DNA from: Gammaproteobacteria bacterium RIFCSPHIGHO2_12_FULL_37_14
GTDB lineage: Bacteria > Pseudomonadota > Gammaproteobacteria > DSM-16500
Direction: 5' to 3'
Assembly: GCA_001801485.1 (NCBI GenBank)
Contig: MGXV01000006.1
Span: 9,977-73,976 of the forward strand
DNA: 64,000 nt
Below the pieces are notes generated by a model. The model saw nothing but the letters and a program-made list of their open reading frames with translations. It had not been told where the DNA came from and did not search any database. Of this stretch, positions 45,800 to 56,576 are shown piece after piece; positions within the stretch are counted from its first letter, which is position 1, and every line of letters starts with the position of its first letter. Both the position numbers and the translations under genes were made by a program.

Positions 45800-46711
45800 C
45801 TACGGCGTGATAGGTACGCCAGCTGCTTTTTGAAATAATTTCTTTTCATTGGACTGGTTATTTAAAATCAATAAAGTGTTAGTCATTGCTTGAGCCGCTA
45901 CCATTTGTTTGGAAGTTTGTAATAATTGAGACATCAGCACAAATGATTGTGATTCATACAGTAGCATTTGTCGTAACACATAGCCAATAGGCTGGGAATT
46001 CAGTTGATCTGTCCAGGTTTTATTATTGGCTTGTTTAAATAGCTCCAGTTGATCAGGAGGAGTTTTATTTAAATAATCGACATAGTAGCCACTTAAAACA
46101 TAGGCATCAAACGTTTCTATTGCCATCAGAGTATTGTAATTAGCAGCATAAATGGATTGATCAGTAACATTTTTATTCTGAAATTTATACGTCCATGGTG
46201 GATAATGGATAATACTCAGCCCAGCAGCATTTTTCACAAAACCAAAAGCTGGATCCGTGTTAGCAGGTTGCTGTGTGCCGGGCAAGCTATAGGGCAGTTT
46301 TAATAAAGTGGTATAAGTTAAATTATTAACGGATGGTATTTCTTTCGAGGTCACGCCAGAAAATAATTCGTTTAGCAATTGTGTTTGGATTTCAACTCCT
46401 TTGCCATCTTTATCGAGTCCACGTTGCACTAAAAGATTATTTCCGATGGCGGTGGTATAAGCAGATAAATTTTTGATAGGTTCAACACTGGTATCAGGCT
46501 GTGTCCAGTTTGTCATGTAAGTAGCAAAGTTTTTCGATAGAGTAAAAACATTGGCATCTATCTTTTGTAAGACTTGATAAATTTGTTGTAATAGTGCATC
46601 TGTGCTGCCACTGCTTTGCGCTTGAGAAGATGAAGCGACGCTAATGACAACGAAGATCGCAAATATGAAAATAAATGGTTTTTTAAATTTGCTAAAAATT
46701 AGCATAAACAC
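45800..46711 (-). CDS. icmX: Dot/Icm protein IcmX
   Basis: A 303-residue exported protein. A signal peptide (about 1-30) is followed by a helical periplasmic domain with NNLTYTTLLKLPYSLPGTQQ, SIIHYPPWTYKF and FDAYVLSGYYVDYLNK. The gene pair icmX-icmW matches Legionella and Coxiella order. IcmX is secreted or periplasmic and needed for the secretion system. It is shorter than the roughly 460-residue Legionella form; the missing N-terminal part may correspond to the separate proline-rich gene upstream. Confidence 0.85.
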   Translation of the reverse strand: MFMLIFSKFKKPFIFIFAIFVVISVASSSQAQSSGSTDALLQQIYQVLQKIDANVFTLSKNFATYMTNWTQPDTSVEPIKNLSAYTTAIGNNLLVQRGLDKDGKGVEIQTQLLNELFSGVTSKEIPSVNNLTYTTLLKLPYSLPGTQQPANTDPAFGFVKNAAGLSIIHYPPWTYKFQNKNVTDQSIYAANYNTLMAIETFDAYVLSGYYVDYLNKTPPDQLELFKQANNKTWTDQLNSQPIGYVLRQMLLYESQSFVLMSQLLQTSKQMVAAQAMTNTLLILNNQSNEKKLFQKAAGVPITP

Positions 46712-46726
46712 TCCAAAATATTTTTG

Positions 46727-47266
46727 TTAATAATTGATATCCCATCCACTTCCTCCGGATGGCGTAGACGGTTTTGGTGCCGCATTAGGGGGGCTTTTTC
46801 CTTGAAAGCCGCTGTAAACAGGCTCTTGACGTGTTTGTTCCTCTGGTTTGCCAGTAGTGGTTGGAGTATTAACAGAGTAAGCTTCCGGGGGTAGTTCAGG
46901 GCTGGGTAGTGGTGGTGGAACATTTTGTACACTAGGCGCTGAGCTGGGAAGAGAGGGGCTCACTAAAGAGGGTGTTTGGCTAGCTGATATTTCGGGTACT
47001 TTAGGTGGCGGTGGCAATAATTGCTTGGCTTGATTAGCAGTTTCTTGTTGATATTGTTGATAGCGCGCTTCAATAGAGCTTTTATAGTCTTGTGAAGTTG
47101 GTACGATAGGTTGTAGTAAATCTTGCGAAGTTTGCGGAGCTTGAACGGTTGGGCTAGTTTTATTTGTATTATTGCCAAACGTTCCGAAGTAGGTTTGAGC
47201 TTTAGTAGCGATTGAGGTTGTATAAAGAGCAATCACTATGAGGCTGCAAAGTATTAGTTTAAACAT
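46727..47266 (-). CDS. Proline-rich exported protein upstream of icmX
   Basis: A 179-residue protein with a signal peptide (about 1-22). The remainder is low-complexity and rich in Pro, Gln and Ser (LLPPPPKVP, PSLPSSAP, PPPLPSPELPPEA). It is first in a minus-strand operon with icmX and icmW, 15 bases before icmX. The position and composition suggest a periplasm-spanning linker or envelope partner of the Dot/Icm machine. It could also be the separated N-terminal part of IcmX. I recognise no family. Confidence 0.6.
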   Translation of the reverse strand: MFKLILCSLIVIALYTTSIATKAQTYFGTFGNNTNKTSPTVQAPQTSQDLLQPIVPTSQDYKSSIEARYQQYQQETANQAKQLLPPPPKVPEISASQTPSLVSPSLPSSAPSVQNVPPPLPSPELPPEAYSVNTPTTTGKPEEQTRQEPVYSGFQGKSPPNAAPKPSTPSGGSGWDINY

Positions 47267-47434
47267 AATCGCTCCAGCAAAGGTTGCAATAGAAATGCTA
47301 ACACTCGTTTGGCATAGAGAGCAAGTTACTCCTCATCTTCGCTCGATAACAAAAGCTCGTGAATACACTCCAGTGTTGTAATTCGTCTCTACCTCAATAA
47401 TAATAGGTATTCTACTTGTTTTAAGGAACAAGGC

Positions 47435-47881
47435 ATGGCGGTAAGGCAAGCATTCAAAATTTCTCGCAAAACTTTTTTTAATCCCCGCGCTTGGTTTGGT
47501 TACGATTCGCTGAAAGAAGATAATAAAACAATTTGGGTTTTACTAGCAGAATTGTTTTCGCCACCAGGGGTTGTTAGAGAAGAAACTTTCGAAGAAGCGA
47601 TGCAACGTTTAAATTTATCAGAAAAAGATTTGCAACTAACTGCACGTAACTATTATCTCTATGCATTATTTTTTGTTGTTTTAGGTAGCAGTGTTCTTGT
47701 ATATGCTTTTTATCTCATGATTCAGTATCGATTATTTTGGGCCTGGTTATTGGCGATGAGCATTGCTAGTTTATTTTATGCAAATGCTTTTCGTTATCAT
47801 TTTTGGTTCTTTCAAATTAAACATCGAAAATTGGGTTGCACTTTTGCAGAATGGCGAGCGGGTAAACCTCTAAGAGAATGA
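47435..47881 (+). CDS. icmV: Dot/Icm protein IcmV
   Basis: A 148-residue membrane protein with two hydrophobic segments at about 72-120 (YYLYALFFVVLGSSVLVYAFYLMI and LFWAWLLAMSIASLFYA). The start, FKISRKTFFNPRAWFGYD, and the end, KHRKLGCTFAEWRAGKPLRE, are typical of IcmV. It directly precedes dotA, with 3 bases between, as in Legionella and Coxiella. The divergent 168-base region upstream probably contains promoters for both this operon and the icmX operon; I see no convincing PmrA box. Confidence 0.9.
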   Translation: MAVRQAFKISRKTFFNPRAWFGYDSLKEDNKTIWVLLAELFSPPGVVREETFEEAMQRLNLSEKDLQLTARNYYLYALFFVVLGSSVLVYAFYLMIQYRLFWAWLLAMSIASLFYANAFRYHFWFFQIKHRKLGCTFAEWRAGKPLRE

Positions 47882-47884
47882 TGC

Positions 47885-50416
47885 ATGGCGATTAACATCC
47901 CTTTTTTTACTCCCCCCCTTAAAGATCAATCAGTTTATTATTTAGGACAAATCTTTGGGACAATGGGGAGTATCCTTACTCCTGATCCAGCACCTTTAAT
48001 TCTTGGAGAAATGTTTAAAACCTTAAATACGATTATTTTGACAATTGGCGTCATGATTGTTTTATATATAACAATTGTAGGAGTAATAAAAACAGCGCAT
48101 GAAGGCGAGCCTTTAGGAAAACAGTGGAGTACCTTATGGCTACCTATACGCATGGTGATGGGAATTGCTTCCTTGGTGCCCAGTACCTCTGGTTATTCAT
48201 TTTTACAAATTTTGATTATGTGGGTGATTATCCAAGGCATAGGTGCAGCCGATTCTATTTGGACAACGACGCTGCAATACTATTCTGCCTTTGGATCATT
48301 AACAGCTAAAGTAACCACAGCTTCTGGTTTGCAAGCGAGTTCGGCTATGCAAACTTTATTTCAGATGATGGTTTGTCAGGCAAGTGCTGATTATCCTTCA
48401 TCTTATACGGCGGCACAGGGGAAAGGACCGTATTGTTCGGGTAATTTGCGAGACTGTAGCCGTACGCAATCTTCAGCAGGAAATATTACCACCATCAAAT
48501 TTGCGCTAAATGGTGCATGTGGGAAAATGACGGTATGCTATCCTACATCATTTTGTGCCGATACATCTGGGGCAGGTCAAATTGCTTGTGCTGCATGCAC
48601 AGCACAAAATGATGCAATTGGGAAAATCATGGGGAATCAAACAGTCAATGCTACCATTAATGGTCAATCCAAATCTTTTGTTGGTTTTGGAAAAGTTGCC
48701 GAGCAATTTGTGCTTGCTGATTACGATTATCGAGTATTCTTCGATAATCTTTTAGATCCAGCAAAAACCAGACCCGGGGTGGTAGACAATTATTGTAATG
48801 GCCCTGGTGGAATACCTGATGTGAATCAATGTTGTGGTAAACCTTCACTTGAATCTGTTTTAAGTTTAAGTAGCGATGTGAAGGCTTGCGAATTGCCCAA
48901 TCGAGGCTTACTTTCTTCTGATGACTCACTTCCTAGCGGTGGTTTTGATGGTCCGCCTCAATCGACAGTCACGATGGTATATTGGCCGTATTTGTTAAAA
49001 GAAATTCCCGATCTTTCTCCTTCCTTTATTCAAGATGCTGCAGATTATTACACGTCAGCGATTACGACAGCAGTGGATGACAAGGTTCAACAACTCATTG
49101 CTGGCGCGAGTACAAAATCATCATCAACAATAGATGAAACTGAAAAACAAAAAGCTATCGATGCGGGGTGGATCTATGCAGGAGCTTTTTATTATACCTT
49201 GTCTAACTATAATAATAAAAATCAATATTCGGCTACTCCTAATCTAACCGTCATGGGTAATGATCCAGCAACAGCATTAAGTACTTCAAAAAATCCTTTG
49301 TATGGTTATCGTAATAATTATACTGCTGCGGGATATTTGGTAGATTACGTGACTCAACTTGCCCAACAAGCGCAACCTGGAAGTACTGGCGGGGCTACTA
49401 CCGGTTATTCTTTTAGTAGTACATCGCTTCCTTCATCAGTAAGTGGCTTGGGGAAAATTACGGATGGATTTAATAGTTTAGCCAGTTGGGCGATGAATAC
49501 TTTCCAAAAAATGTTTACTGGTTCGAGTGGTGAAGCTACGAATCCACTGGTGAGTTTGCAGTCGTTTGGCCAAGGAATGCTGATTGCCTTACAAATTATT
49601 TTTGCTGTGATACTGGTGGTGATGGTGGCAGCTGGACTCATTGGATTTGCTGGTGGTTCTGCGCTTGGTACAACAATAGAAAATCCAATTGGACCGACCT
49701 TAACATTACTTTCGATTATTTTTACCCCATTGTTTTCAGTGCTTTTAGGTGGCTTGTTTATGTTTGCGGCTATGTTAGCTATTTACACTCCGCTGATTCC
49801 TTATATTATTTTTACGGTGGGTGTTTTAGCTTGGTTTATATTAGTGATAGAAGCAATCATTGCTGGTCCACTGGTCGCATTGGGATTATTAATGCCTGGC
49901 GGACAAAGTGAGTTATGGGGAAAATCAGAACAAGCTTTAATGTTATTGTTTAGCATATTTTTGCGCCCTGGTTTGATGATTTTTGGTATGGTGGCAGCGA
50001 TGTTGTTATCCATCGTTGCGGTATCAGTGGTGAATTATGCGTTCGTCACCGTTGCAGGAGCGGCGATGAGCAATCCTGGTCCAATAGAATTATTATTATT
50101 TATTGCAGCCTATGCCACGCTGATTCTCTCAGTATTAAATAAAAGTTTTGCATTGATTCATATTGTTCCCGATCAACTATTGCGTTGGATAGGACATCAT
50201 CCGGGACAAGAAGGATCACCCGAACAAGCTCTTGGACAAGTGAAAGGAGGGGTAGAATCAGGTGCGGGTGCAGCTAAAGGAGCGGGTGGTGGTGCATTAG
50301 GTTCCGCGGATACGAAGGGTACGCAGGCACGTAAGGAATATGAGGAGGAACTAACGAAGAAGCAAAACAAAGCTAAAGGGCCACCGGGTTCTGCTAGCGA
50401 TGCAGATAAAAAATAA
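47885..50416 (+). CDS. dotA: Dot/Icm inner-membrane protein DotA
   Basis: A polytopic protein of 843 residues. Membrane segments lie near residues 45-110 and again at about 560-770 (QIIFAVILVVMVAAGLIGFAGGSALG, MFAAMLAIYTPLIPYIIFTVGVLAWFILVIEAIIAGPLVALGL). A Cys-rich periplasmic part between them (CQASADYPSSY, CCGKPS) can form disulfides. A Lys/Gly tail ends the protein. DotA is essential for Dot/Icm function. It is shorter than the roughly 1,050-residue Legionella form. Confidence 0.95.
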   Translation: MAINIPFFTPPLKDQSVYYLGQIFGTMGSILTPDPAPLILGEMFKTLNTIILTIGVMIVLYITIVGVIKTAHEGEPLGKQWSTLWLPIRMVMGIASLVPSTSGYSFLQILIMWVIIQGIGAADSIWTTTLQYYSAFGSLTAKVTTASGLQASSAMQTLFQMMVCQASADYPSSYTAAQGKGPYCSGNLRDCSRTQSSAGNITTIKFALNGACGKMTVCYPTSFCADTSGAGQIACAACTAQNDAIGKIMGNQTVNATINGQSKSFVGFGKVAEQFVLADYDYRVFFDNLLDPAKTRPGVVDNYCNGPGGIPDVNQCCGKPSLESVLSLSSDVKACELPNRGLLSSDDSLPSGGFDGPPQSTVTMVYWPYLLKEIPDLSPSFIQDAADYYTSAITTAVDDKVQQLIAGASTKSSSTIDETEKQKAIDAGWIYAGAFYYTLSNYNNKNQYSATPNLTVMGNDPATALSTSKNPLYGYRNNYTAAGYLVDYVTQLAQQAQPGSTGGATTGYSFSSTSLPSSVSGLGKITDGFNSLASWAMNTFQKMFTGSSGEATNPLVSLQSFGQGMLIALQIIFAVILVVMVAAGLIGFAGGSALGTTIENPIGPTLTLLSIIFTPLFSVLLGGLFMFAAMLAIYTPLIPYIIFTVGVLAWFILVIEAIIAGPLVALGLLMPGGQSELWGKSEQALMLLFSIFLRPGLMIFGMVAAMLLSIVAVSVVNYAFVTVAGAAMSNPGPIELLLFIAAYATLILSVLNKSFALIHIVPDQLLRWIGHHPGQEGSPEQALGQVKGGVESGAGAAKGAGGGALGSADTKGTQARKEYEEELTKKQNKAKGPPGSASDADKK

Positions 50417-50437
50417 GCAACCATTTACTCGCGAATA

Positions 50438-51577
50438 CTACATCCCAGCACTATCTTTTTCTTCTCGCTGGGTTTGTTCCATAATCAAGCGATATTGACG
50501 TTCTGAAATCATGTTGGCTTTGAATTTTTCTTGTGCGTCCGTTTGTATCGTTCGTCCATGCTCTCTGACTAATTTACGGATAACATTAGTCAGATTAAGA
50601 ATATCGGTTTCCAATAAAATATCGCGAATCTTTTCATCAAATACTAAATATTCACGAAGTGCAACGCGCTTACCTTCAGGTGTCGGTATTAAGCGTTGTG
50701 AAATCACTAAGCGCACGGTTTCGATAATGTCCACCGTTCGTCCTTGGCGTTCATCAGGGGGGAAGGTAATGACTAAACGGCGTATCGTTTCTGCCACACT
50801 GTTACTATGTAGAGTGGTATACACGGGGTGGCCTGTCATGGCTGCTTCCATGACTGCAGCGATAGTTTCAGGATCTCTAGCTTCACCTACTAATATTAAG
50901 CGAGGTTTACGACGTAGCGCATTACGCACACCTGCTGCAAAACTGGGTAAGTGACGCGGAATTTCAGATTGGCTCACAATGCTCGATATTTTTTCCACGC
51001 TGTCATAAACAAATTCAATAGGTGCTTCATAGGTTAAAATTTTTCGATGGCTTTCAGAATTTTCTGCAATATGACGAATGATAGCGGCTAGTAAAGTACT
51101 TTTTCCTGAACCGGTAGCACCAGTAACATATACCACACCTTGCTCGGGAGCAATCGCATCCAGAATAACTTGAGGTAAGTCCATGCTTTCTAGTGTGGGT
51201 GGATCGGTTGGGATGGTTCGCGCGGTAATTTGAATACCATCGTGTCCTTCCACCATGCATCCTGTGCCATTGATACGAAATCGATAGCGATCTGCTCGAT
51301 TAGGTCGAATTTCATAATGGGTATCGATATCTTTTCCAGACATGACGATGGCAGTAGCGTTTGGTCCGTAAATTGCATTCAGCACATCGCCTATTTCAGT
51401 ATTAGATAATCGTCTACGAGTAATTTTATTTAATCGACCATAAATTTCTGCAAAAATGGGTTCACCCGTTTGGAATGTGATATCTGATGCGCCTAGTTTT
51501 ACGCTATGCATCAGAATTTCATTGGCTGAATCAATTGATAAACGAATAGGTTCTTGTGGATATAAAAAATCAGTCAT
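50438..51577 (-). CDS. dotB: Dot/Icm ATPase DotB
   Basis: A 379-residue PilT-like ATPase. The Walker A box GATGSGKST is at 153-161, and RLILVGEARDPETI is the Walker B/Asp-box region, with the His-box TGHPVYTTLHSNSV. DotB docks on the cytoplasmic face and energises effector export with DotO. It is in one operon after dotC (8-base overlap). It faces dotA convergently. Confidence 0.95.
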   Translation of the reverse strand: MTDFLYPQEPIRLSIDSANEILMHSVKLGASDITFQTGEPIFAEIYGRLNKITRRRLSNTEIGDVLNAIYGPNATAIVMSGKDIDTHYEIRPNRADRYRFRINGTGCMVEGHDGIQITARTIPTDPPTLESMDLPQVILDAIAPEQGVVYVTGATGSGKSTLLAAIIRHIAENSESHRKILTYEAPIEFVYDSVEKISSIVSQSEIPRHLPSFAAGVRNALRRKPRLILVGEARDPETIAAVMEAAMTGHPVYTTLHSNSVAETIRRLVITFPPDERQGRTVDIIETVRLVISQRLIPTPEGKRVALREYLVFDEKIRDILLETDILNLTNVIRKLVREHGRTIQTDAQEKFKANMISERQYRLIMEQTQREEKDSAGM

Positions 51578-52409
51578 GTTTGATCACCACTGCTCGCCAG
51601 CCCCTGCTATTAATTTGCAATTTTGGATGTTCAACGATACGTAATACTTGATCGTTTACCCGCATATCAGTGCCATCGCCCGTCACACCTAATTCTGTTC
51701 GCGATACAAAAGGCGGGCTGATCATTTTTTCTTGTAATAACTTTCGGTACAATATCATTCCACGAAAATCACGCTTCAAGCGAGCAAGATTTTGCTGAAA
51801 AATAGTGGCGGCTTGTTCAATTCCTTTATCCCAACCGGTATGTATCCCACTTTTCCAAATTTTTTGTTCTTCTTCCGTTCGTGGTAATAAGGTTTTGTCA
51901 GGTAGGCTGGGTTTAGAAAAATTAAACCACAAATATTCACGCCAATTGGGCGGCGTGGTAGCGAATCTTGCTTGTTGGACAATTTTGAAAGTTTTATCCG
52001 CGACTCGAATAGTATTTGGATCATTGAGATTCAAGCTATTATCACCTTCTTCCAATACGGGAGGAAGCACACCATGACTGAGCACCATGGCATAAAAATT
52101 ATAAGTGCTATCAAGATATTTTCCATCTTGTTCCATGCGATTATTCATTTGATTAGATGCCCACGCCAAGCCGCCTTGTGCGCCAATACTCATAGCAGAA
52201 TCTTGCAATGATTTAATTCGCATCTGGCTGAGTTCAGTTTTAGCGGTAGATGCAGCAAGCGGTGCTACTTTGACATTTTCTAGTTGTGAAATATTGGCCG
52301 TATCTACCTTGTCGAGACTTTGTTGATACGTGCTACAGGCAGCAAGCAAGATGAAAATAAAACTAAGAAAGAGCAGTTCATAGTTAATTTTTGGCATATC
52401 GTAACTCAA
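51570..52409 (-). CDS. dotC: Dot/Icm outer-membrane lipoprotein DotC
   Basis: A 279-residue lipoprotein. The signal sequence ends in LLAACSTYQ. The DotC segments SAMSIGAQGGLAWASNQMN, LDSTYNFYAMVLSHGVLPPVLEEG, TPPNWREYLWFNF and HTGWDKGIEQAATIFQQNLARLKRDFRGMILYR are clear. It forms the outer-membrane core with DotD and DotH. The start overlaps the end of dotD by about 26 bases. Confidence 0.95.
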   Translation of the reverse strand: MSYDMPKINYELLFLSFIFILLAACSTYQQSLDKVDTANISQLENVKVAPLAASTAKTELSQMRIKSLQDSAMSIGAQGGLAWASNQMNNRMEQDGKYLDSTYNFYAMVLSHGVLPPVLEEGDNSLNLNDPNTIRVADKTFKIVQQARFATTPPNWREYLWFNFSKPSLPDKTLLPRTEEEQKIWKSGIHTGWDKGIEQAATIFQQNLARLKRDFRGMILYRKLLQEKMISPPFVSRTELGVTGDGTDMRVNDQVLRIVEHPKLQINSRGWRAVVIKHD

Positions 52410-52854
52410 TGACGCGACTCTCAGGGAAAACAGTTACGGAGCCGCGTCTTCCGCATTGATAGCCTACATCTCGCAAAATATCACCTAGCATCGTATTTTT
52501 TGAATATATAGTGACTAATAAAGGAATGGCTGGTGCTGTTCCTAATACACGGACACGATAATTTGCAGCATAAGCAATTTGTTTAACCAGCGGTTCGACA
52601 GGACCTGACCAATCGACGGTCGTTAATCCAGCCATCCCATAAGTGGCGGGACTGGGGGGTGGCGCTAAACTAGGGAGTGGATGCGCAGCTTGTGCTGTTT
52701 CAGCAAGATCAACAACAGAGCGGCTGACTGAATAGGATGCTTCGGCTAGAGAAGCTTCATTTTTAGTAATATCAAATCCTTTGGGAGGGGTCGGTGAAGC
52801 ACATGCATATAATAGGCAGGTCACTAAAATGATGCAGCCAATTTTATTATTCAT
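52384..52854 (-). CDS. dotD: Dot/Icm outer-membrane lipoprotein DotD
   Basis: About 156 residues. The signal peptide ends in a lipobox (LLYACAS). The DotD core TTVDWSGPVEPLVKQIAYAANYRVRVLG and TIYSKNTMLGDILRDVGYQCGRRGSV (secretin N0-like) is complete. The ATG at 52854 gives a normal signal peptide and has a GGGA element near; an upstream ATG adds 11 residues. First gene of dotDCB. Confidence 0.95.
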   Translation of the reverse strand: MNNKIGCIILVTCLLYACASPTPPKGFDITKNEASLAEASYSVSRSVVDLAETAQAAHPLPSLAPPPSPATYGMAGLTTVDWSGPVEPLVKQIAYAANYRVRVLGTAPAIPLLVTIYSKNTMLGDILRDVGYQCGRRGSVTVFPESRVIELRYAKN

Positions 52855-52959
52855 AGTTTGAATCCCTATAGCCGGATGAAAAAACACCCTTCACCATGGT
52901 ATAACGTTAGCTCGTAAATTTGAATAGATTTCAACTACCGAATCCAGGATAATCTACTC

Positions 52960-53202
52960 ATGGCACATTGGCGCGATTCAGCACGAAATGTAAGATTTTT
53001 TTTTATCGACTTTAGAGCAACGTTTCCTTTGCTTATTCTCTTTTTGCATCTTCGCATTTATACATTTGTTTTTGCATTGTTAGCGATGGTATTTTTTATT
53101 ATTCTTGAACGTTTTGGATTTACTCCTATGGTTTTCTTGCGTTGGTTACGAGCTTATGTTGCAGGACCACGTAAAATCGCTCAGCCTTGGTGGAAAAATT
53201 AA
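52960..53202 (+). CDS. icmT: Dot/Icm protein IcmT
   Basis: An 80-residue membrane protein. The start HWRDSARNVRFFFIDFRATFPLLILFLHLRIYTFVFALLAMVFFIILERFGFTP is the IcmT signature with its two adjacent membrane segments, and it ends RAYVAGPRK. The gene is divergent from dotD. It overlaps icmS by one base (TAATG). Confidence 0.95.
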   Translation: MAHWRDSARNVRFFFIDFRATFPLLILFLHLRIYTFVFALLAMVFFIILERFGFTPMVFLRWLRAYVAGPRKIAQPWWKN

Positions 53203-53549
53203 TGGCAAACGTAGACATTTCACAATTAATGATAAAAATAGCTCGCCAAAAGAATGCGCAATTTAGTTTGAATGGGCGTCCCATGACCATGGAAGAAGTA
53301 TTTTCTTCTACGGGATTACTAGCGGGGATGGCTAGACGTGCTGATCAGTTAGCATCGTTGTGCCTCGGATATGGAATAGGCGTCACGTTTGAAGAGGCTG
53401 AAGGCTCAGCTTTAGGAGTAAAAGTTATTTTTGACGATATTACTCCCAATGTATTGAGGCTTCTTTGCTTGATCGATGTGATGAGCGAATTGATGAAGGG
53501 AACACCCCGCGGAGAAGTCGCAGCGTTGGATCAGTTGATGTATGACTAA
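53202..53549 (+). CDS. icmS: Dot/Icm chaperone IcmS
   Basis: About 115 residues of a small acidic chaperone. VDISQLMIKIARQKNAQFSLNGRPMTMEEVFSSTGLLAGMARRADQLASLCLGYGIGVTFEEAEGSALGVKVIFDD identifies IcmS. It pairs with IcmW or LvgA to present effectors. I take ATG 53202, one base within the icmT stop. In Legionella icmR and icmQ follow directly; here a tRNA follows, and icmQ lies on the other strand 4.5 kb on. Confidence 0.92.
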   Translation: MANVDISQLMIKIARQKNAQFSLNGRPMTMEEVFSSTGLLAGMARRADQLASLCLGYGIGVTFEEAEGSALGVKVIFDDITPNVLRLLCLIDVMSELMKGTPRGEVAALDQLMYD

Positions 53550-53562
53550 ATTATCTCAGCCG

Positions 53563-53590
53563 TTGACAAACTTTCATTAGCATGTCTAAA
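53563..53590 (+). promoter_or_regulatory. Predicted promoter of tRNA-Leu
   Basis: TTGACA (53563-53568) is a perfect -35, with TCTAAA (53585-53590) 16 bases on. Transcription would begin about 15 bases before the tRNA. Confidence 0.55.
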
Positions 53591-53612
53591 TGCCACGATC
53601 ATGTCATCTCCG

Positions 53613-55024
<1,412 letters not shown>

Positions 55025-55222
55025 TCAAAAAAAATTATGTACGATAGAAACGATCATTAGTCCAATTAACATGCTCATTAATCCAGCAATTCGTAACGCG
55101 CGGTTACTTTGAAGCATCATTTGTTGTACGACGCGACGATAAAATGGCGGTGATAAAAAAGGCATTATTCCTTCAAAAACGAGTAATAATCCTATTGCGC
55201 TGATGAAAATCGACCAGTTCAT
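55025..55222 (-). CDS. DUF2065 small membrane protein (YjeT-like)
   Basis: A 65-residue protein with two hydrophobic stretches (FISAIGLLLVFEGIMPFLSP and ALRIAGLMSMLIGLMIVSIVHNFF). Its place between hflX and purA matches YjeT in E. coli. The role is unknown, though the family is often linked to the HflKC neighbourhood. Confidence 0.85.
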   Translation of the reverse strand: MNWSIFISAIGLLLVFEGIMPFLSPPFYRRVVQQMMLQSNRALRIAGLMSMLIGLMIVSIVHNFF

Positions 55223-55311
55223 GTTTATCGCTCCAAACTCGATAGATAGATGATTTATCGCCAGTATAGTAGAAATGTTAGCAGGCCATGAAGGCCTTTA
55301 CTGGTAGTATA

Positions 55312-56562
55312 CTACCGAAAAATTTTATCCAACTCCACTCGAGGTAAACGAACGACCAGATGATAATTCCCATCATCATCCACTTTTTCTGAAACAACGG
55401 CAGCTTTAGCATATAAATTTGCGCGTAATTTTGCCTGCTTAGGAGATAAAATTATTTGTTTTTCGATAATGTCGGTAGTGAGCGTTTCTTTGACTGCTTC
55501 CATTAGTTCGAATATGCCTAGGTTCTCTTTAGCAGAAATGAATACACGCATAATTGAATGACCTTCATCACGAACGATGCTTGGTTGCAAATTTTGCATC
55601 AAATCAATTTTATTATAAACAAGAAAACGTGGAACCAATTCAGCATGAATACTCTCTAATACTTGATTAACTTGTTCGATATGTGTTTCTCTTTGTTCAC
55701 TATTAGCATCTACGACATGCAGGATTAAATCAGCCTCGCTAACTTCTTCAAGCGTAGCATGGAAGGCTTCTACCAGATGGTGTGGTAAATGTTGTATAAA
55801 TCCAACGGTATCAGCCAGAATAATATTACCAATACCCGGATAATTGATGCGTCGTAAAGTGGGATCAAGCGTAGCAAATAATTGATCGGCAACGTAAGTA
55901 GAAGATCCAGTCAGATGATTAAATAAAGTGGATTTACCTGCATTGGTATAACCTACTAATGCCACGGTAGGAATAATGGCTTTGCGTCTGGCTTGTCTTG
56001 CTAATTCACGCTGCTGTTTGATTTTAGTCAATCGAGCAGTAATGACTTTAATTTTATTTCGAATTAATCGTTTATCGGTTTCCAATTGCGTTTCACCAGG
56101 GCCTCGCAAGCCGATGCCACCGCGCTGTCTTTCAAGATGTGTCCATCCGCGGATGAGTCGCGTAGAAAAATGTTTTAATTGCGCTAATTCAACCTGCAAC
56201 TTTCCCTCAAAGCTACGCGCACGTTGCGCAAAAATATCAAGAATTAATCCAGTGCGATTAAGTACACGGCATTTTAATAATTTTTCTAAATTACGTTCTT
56301 GAGCAGGAGTGAGCACATGATTAAATAGGACAAGTTGAGCTTGATGAGCGACGACCAGTTCGCGAATTTCTTCAGCTTTGCCCGAGCCTATAAAATATTT
56401 TGCGTCAGGCGCGCGTCGTGTAGTGGTTACCACGTTAACGATTATTGCTCCAGCAGAAGTAGCAAGTTCATTAAGTTCATGAAGATCTTCCTGCATCTTC
56501 CCGCTAGGAAAGTTCACATGAACGAGTACGACGCGTTCTCCACCACGTGTGCGATCATTCAA
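55312..56562 (-). CDS. hflX: Ribosome-rescuing GTPase HflX
   Basis: A 416-residue GTPase. The N-terminal HflX domain and the Gly-rich GGIGLRGPGETQLETDKR linker precede the G domain. G1 is GYTNAGKST (204-212), G3 is DTVGFI, and G4 is NKID. HflX splits stalled 70S ribosomes under stress. hflK and hflC, which normally follow, are absent here, and DUF2065 follows directly. Confidence 0.95.
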   Translation of the reverse strand: MNDRTRGGERVVLVHVNFPSGKMQEDLHELNELATSAGAIIVNVVTTTRRAPDAKYFIGSGKAEEIRELVVAHQAQLVLFNHVLTPAQERNLEKLLKCRVLNRTGLILDIFAQRARSFEGKLQVELAQLKHFSTRLIRGWTHLERQRGGIGLRGPGETQLETDKRLIRNKIKVITARLTKIKQQRELARQARRKAIIPTVALVGYTNAGKSTLFNHLTGSSTYVADQLFATLDPTLRRINYPGIGNIILADTVGFIQHLPHHLVEAFHATLEEVSEADLILHVVDANSEQRETHIEQVNQVLESIHAELVPRFLVYNKIDLMQNLQPSIVRDEGHSIMRVFISAKENLGIFELMEAVKETLTTDIIEKQIILSPKQAKLRANLYAKAAVVSEKVDDDGNYHLVVRLPRVELDKIFR

Positions 56563-56576
56563 TCATCGCGTCCTCA

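Noticed and set aside
47267..47434. PmrA-type paired TTAA boxes in the icmX-icmV divergent promoter
   Set aside because: I looked for two TTAA-type sites at the right spacing and saw none.
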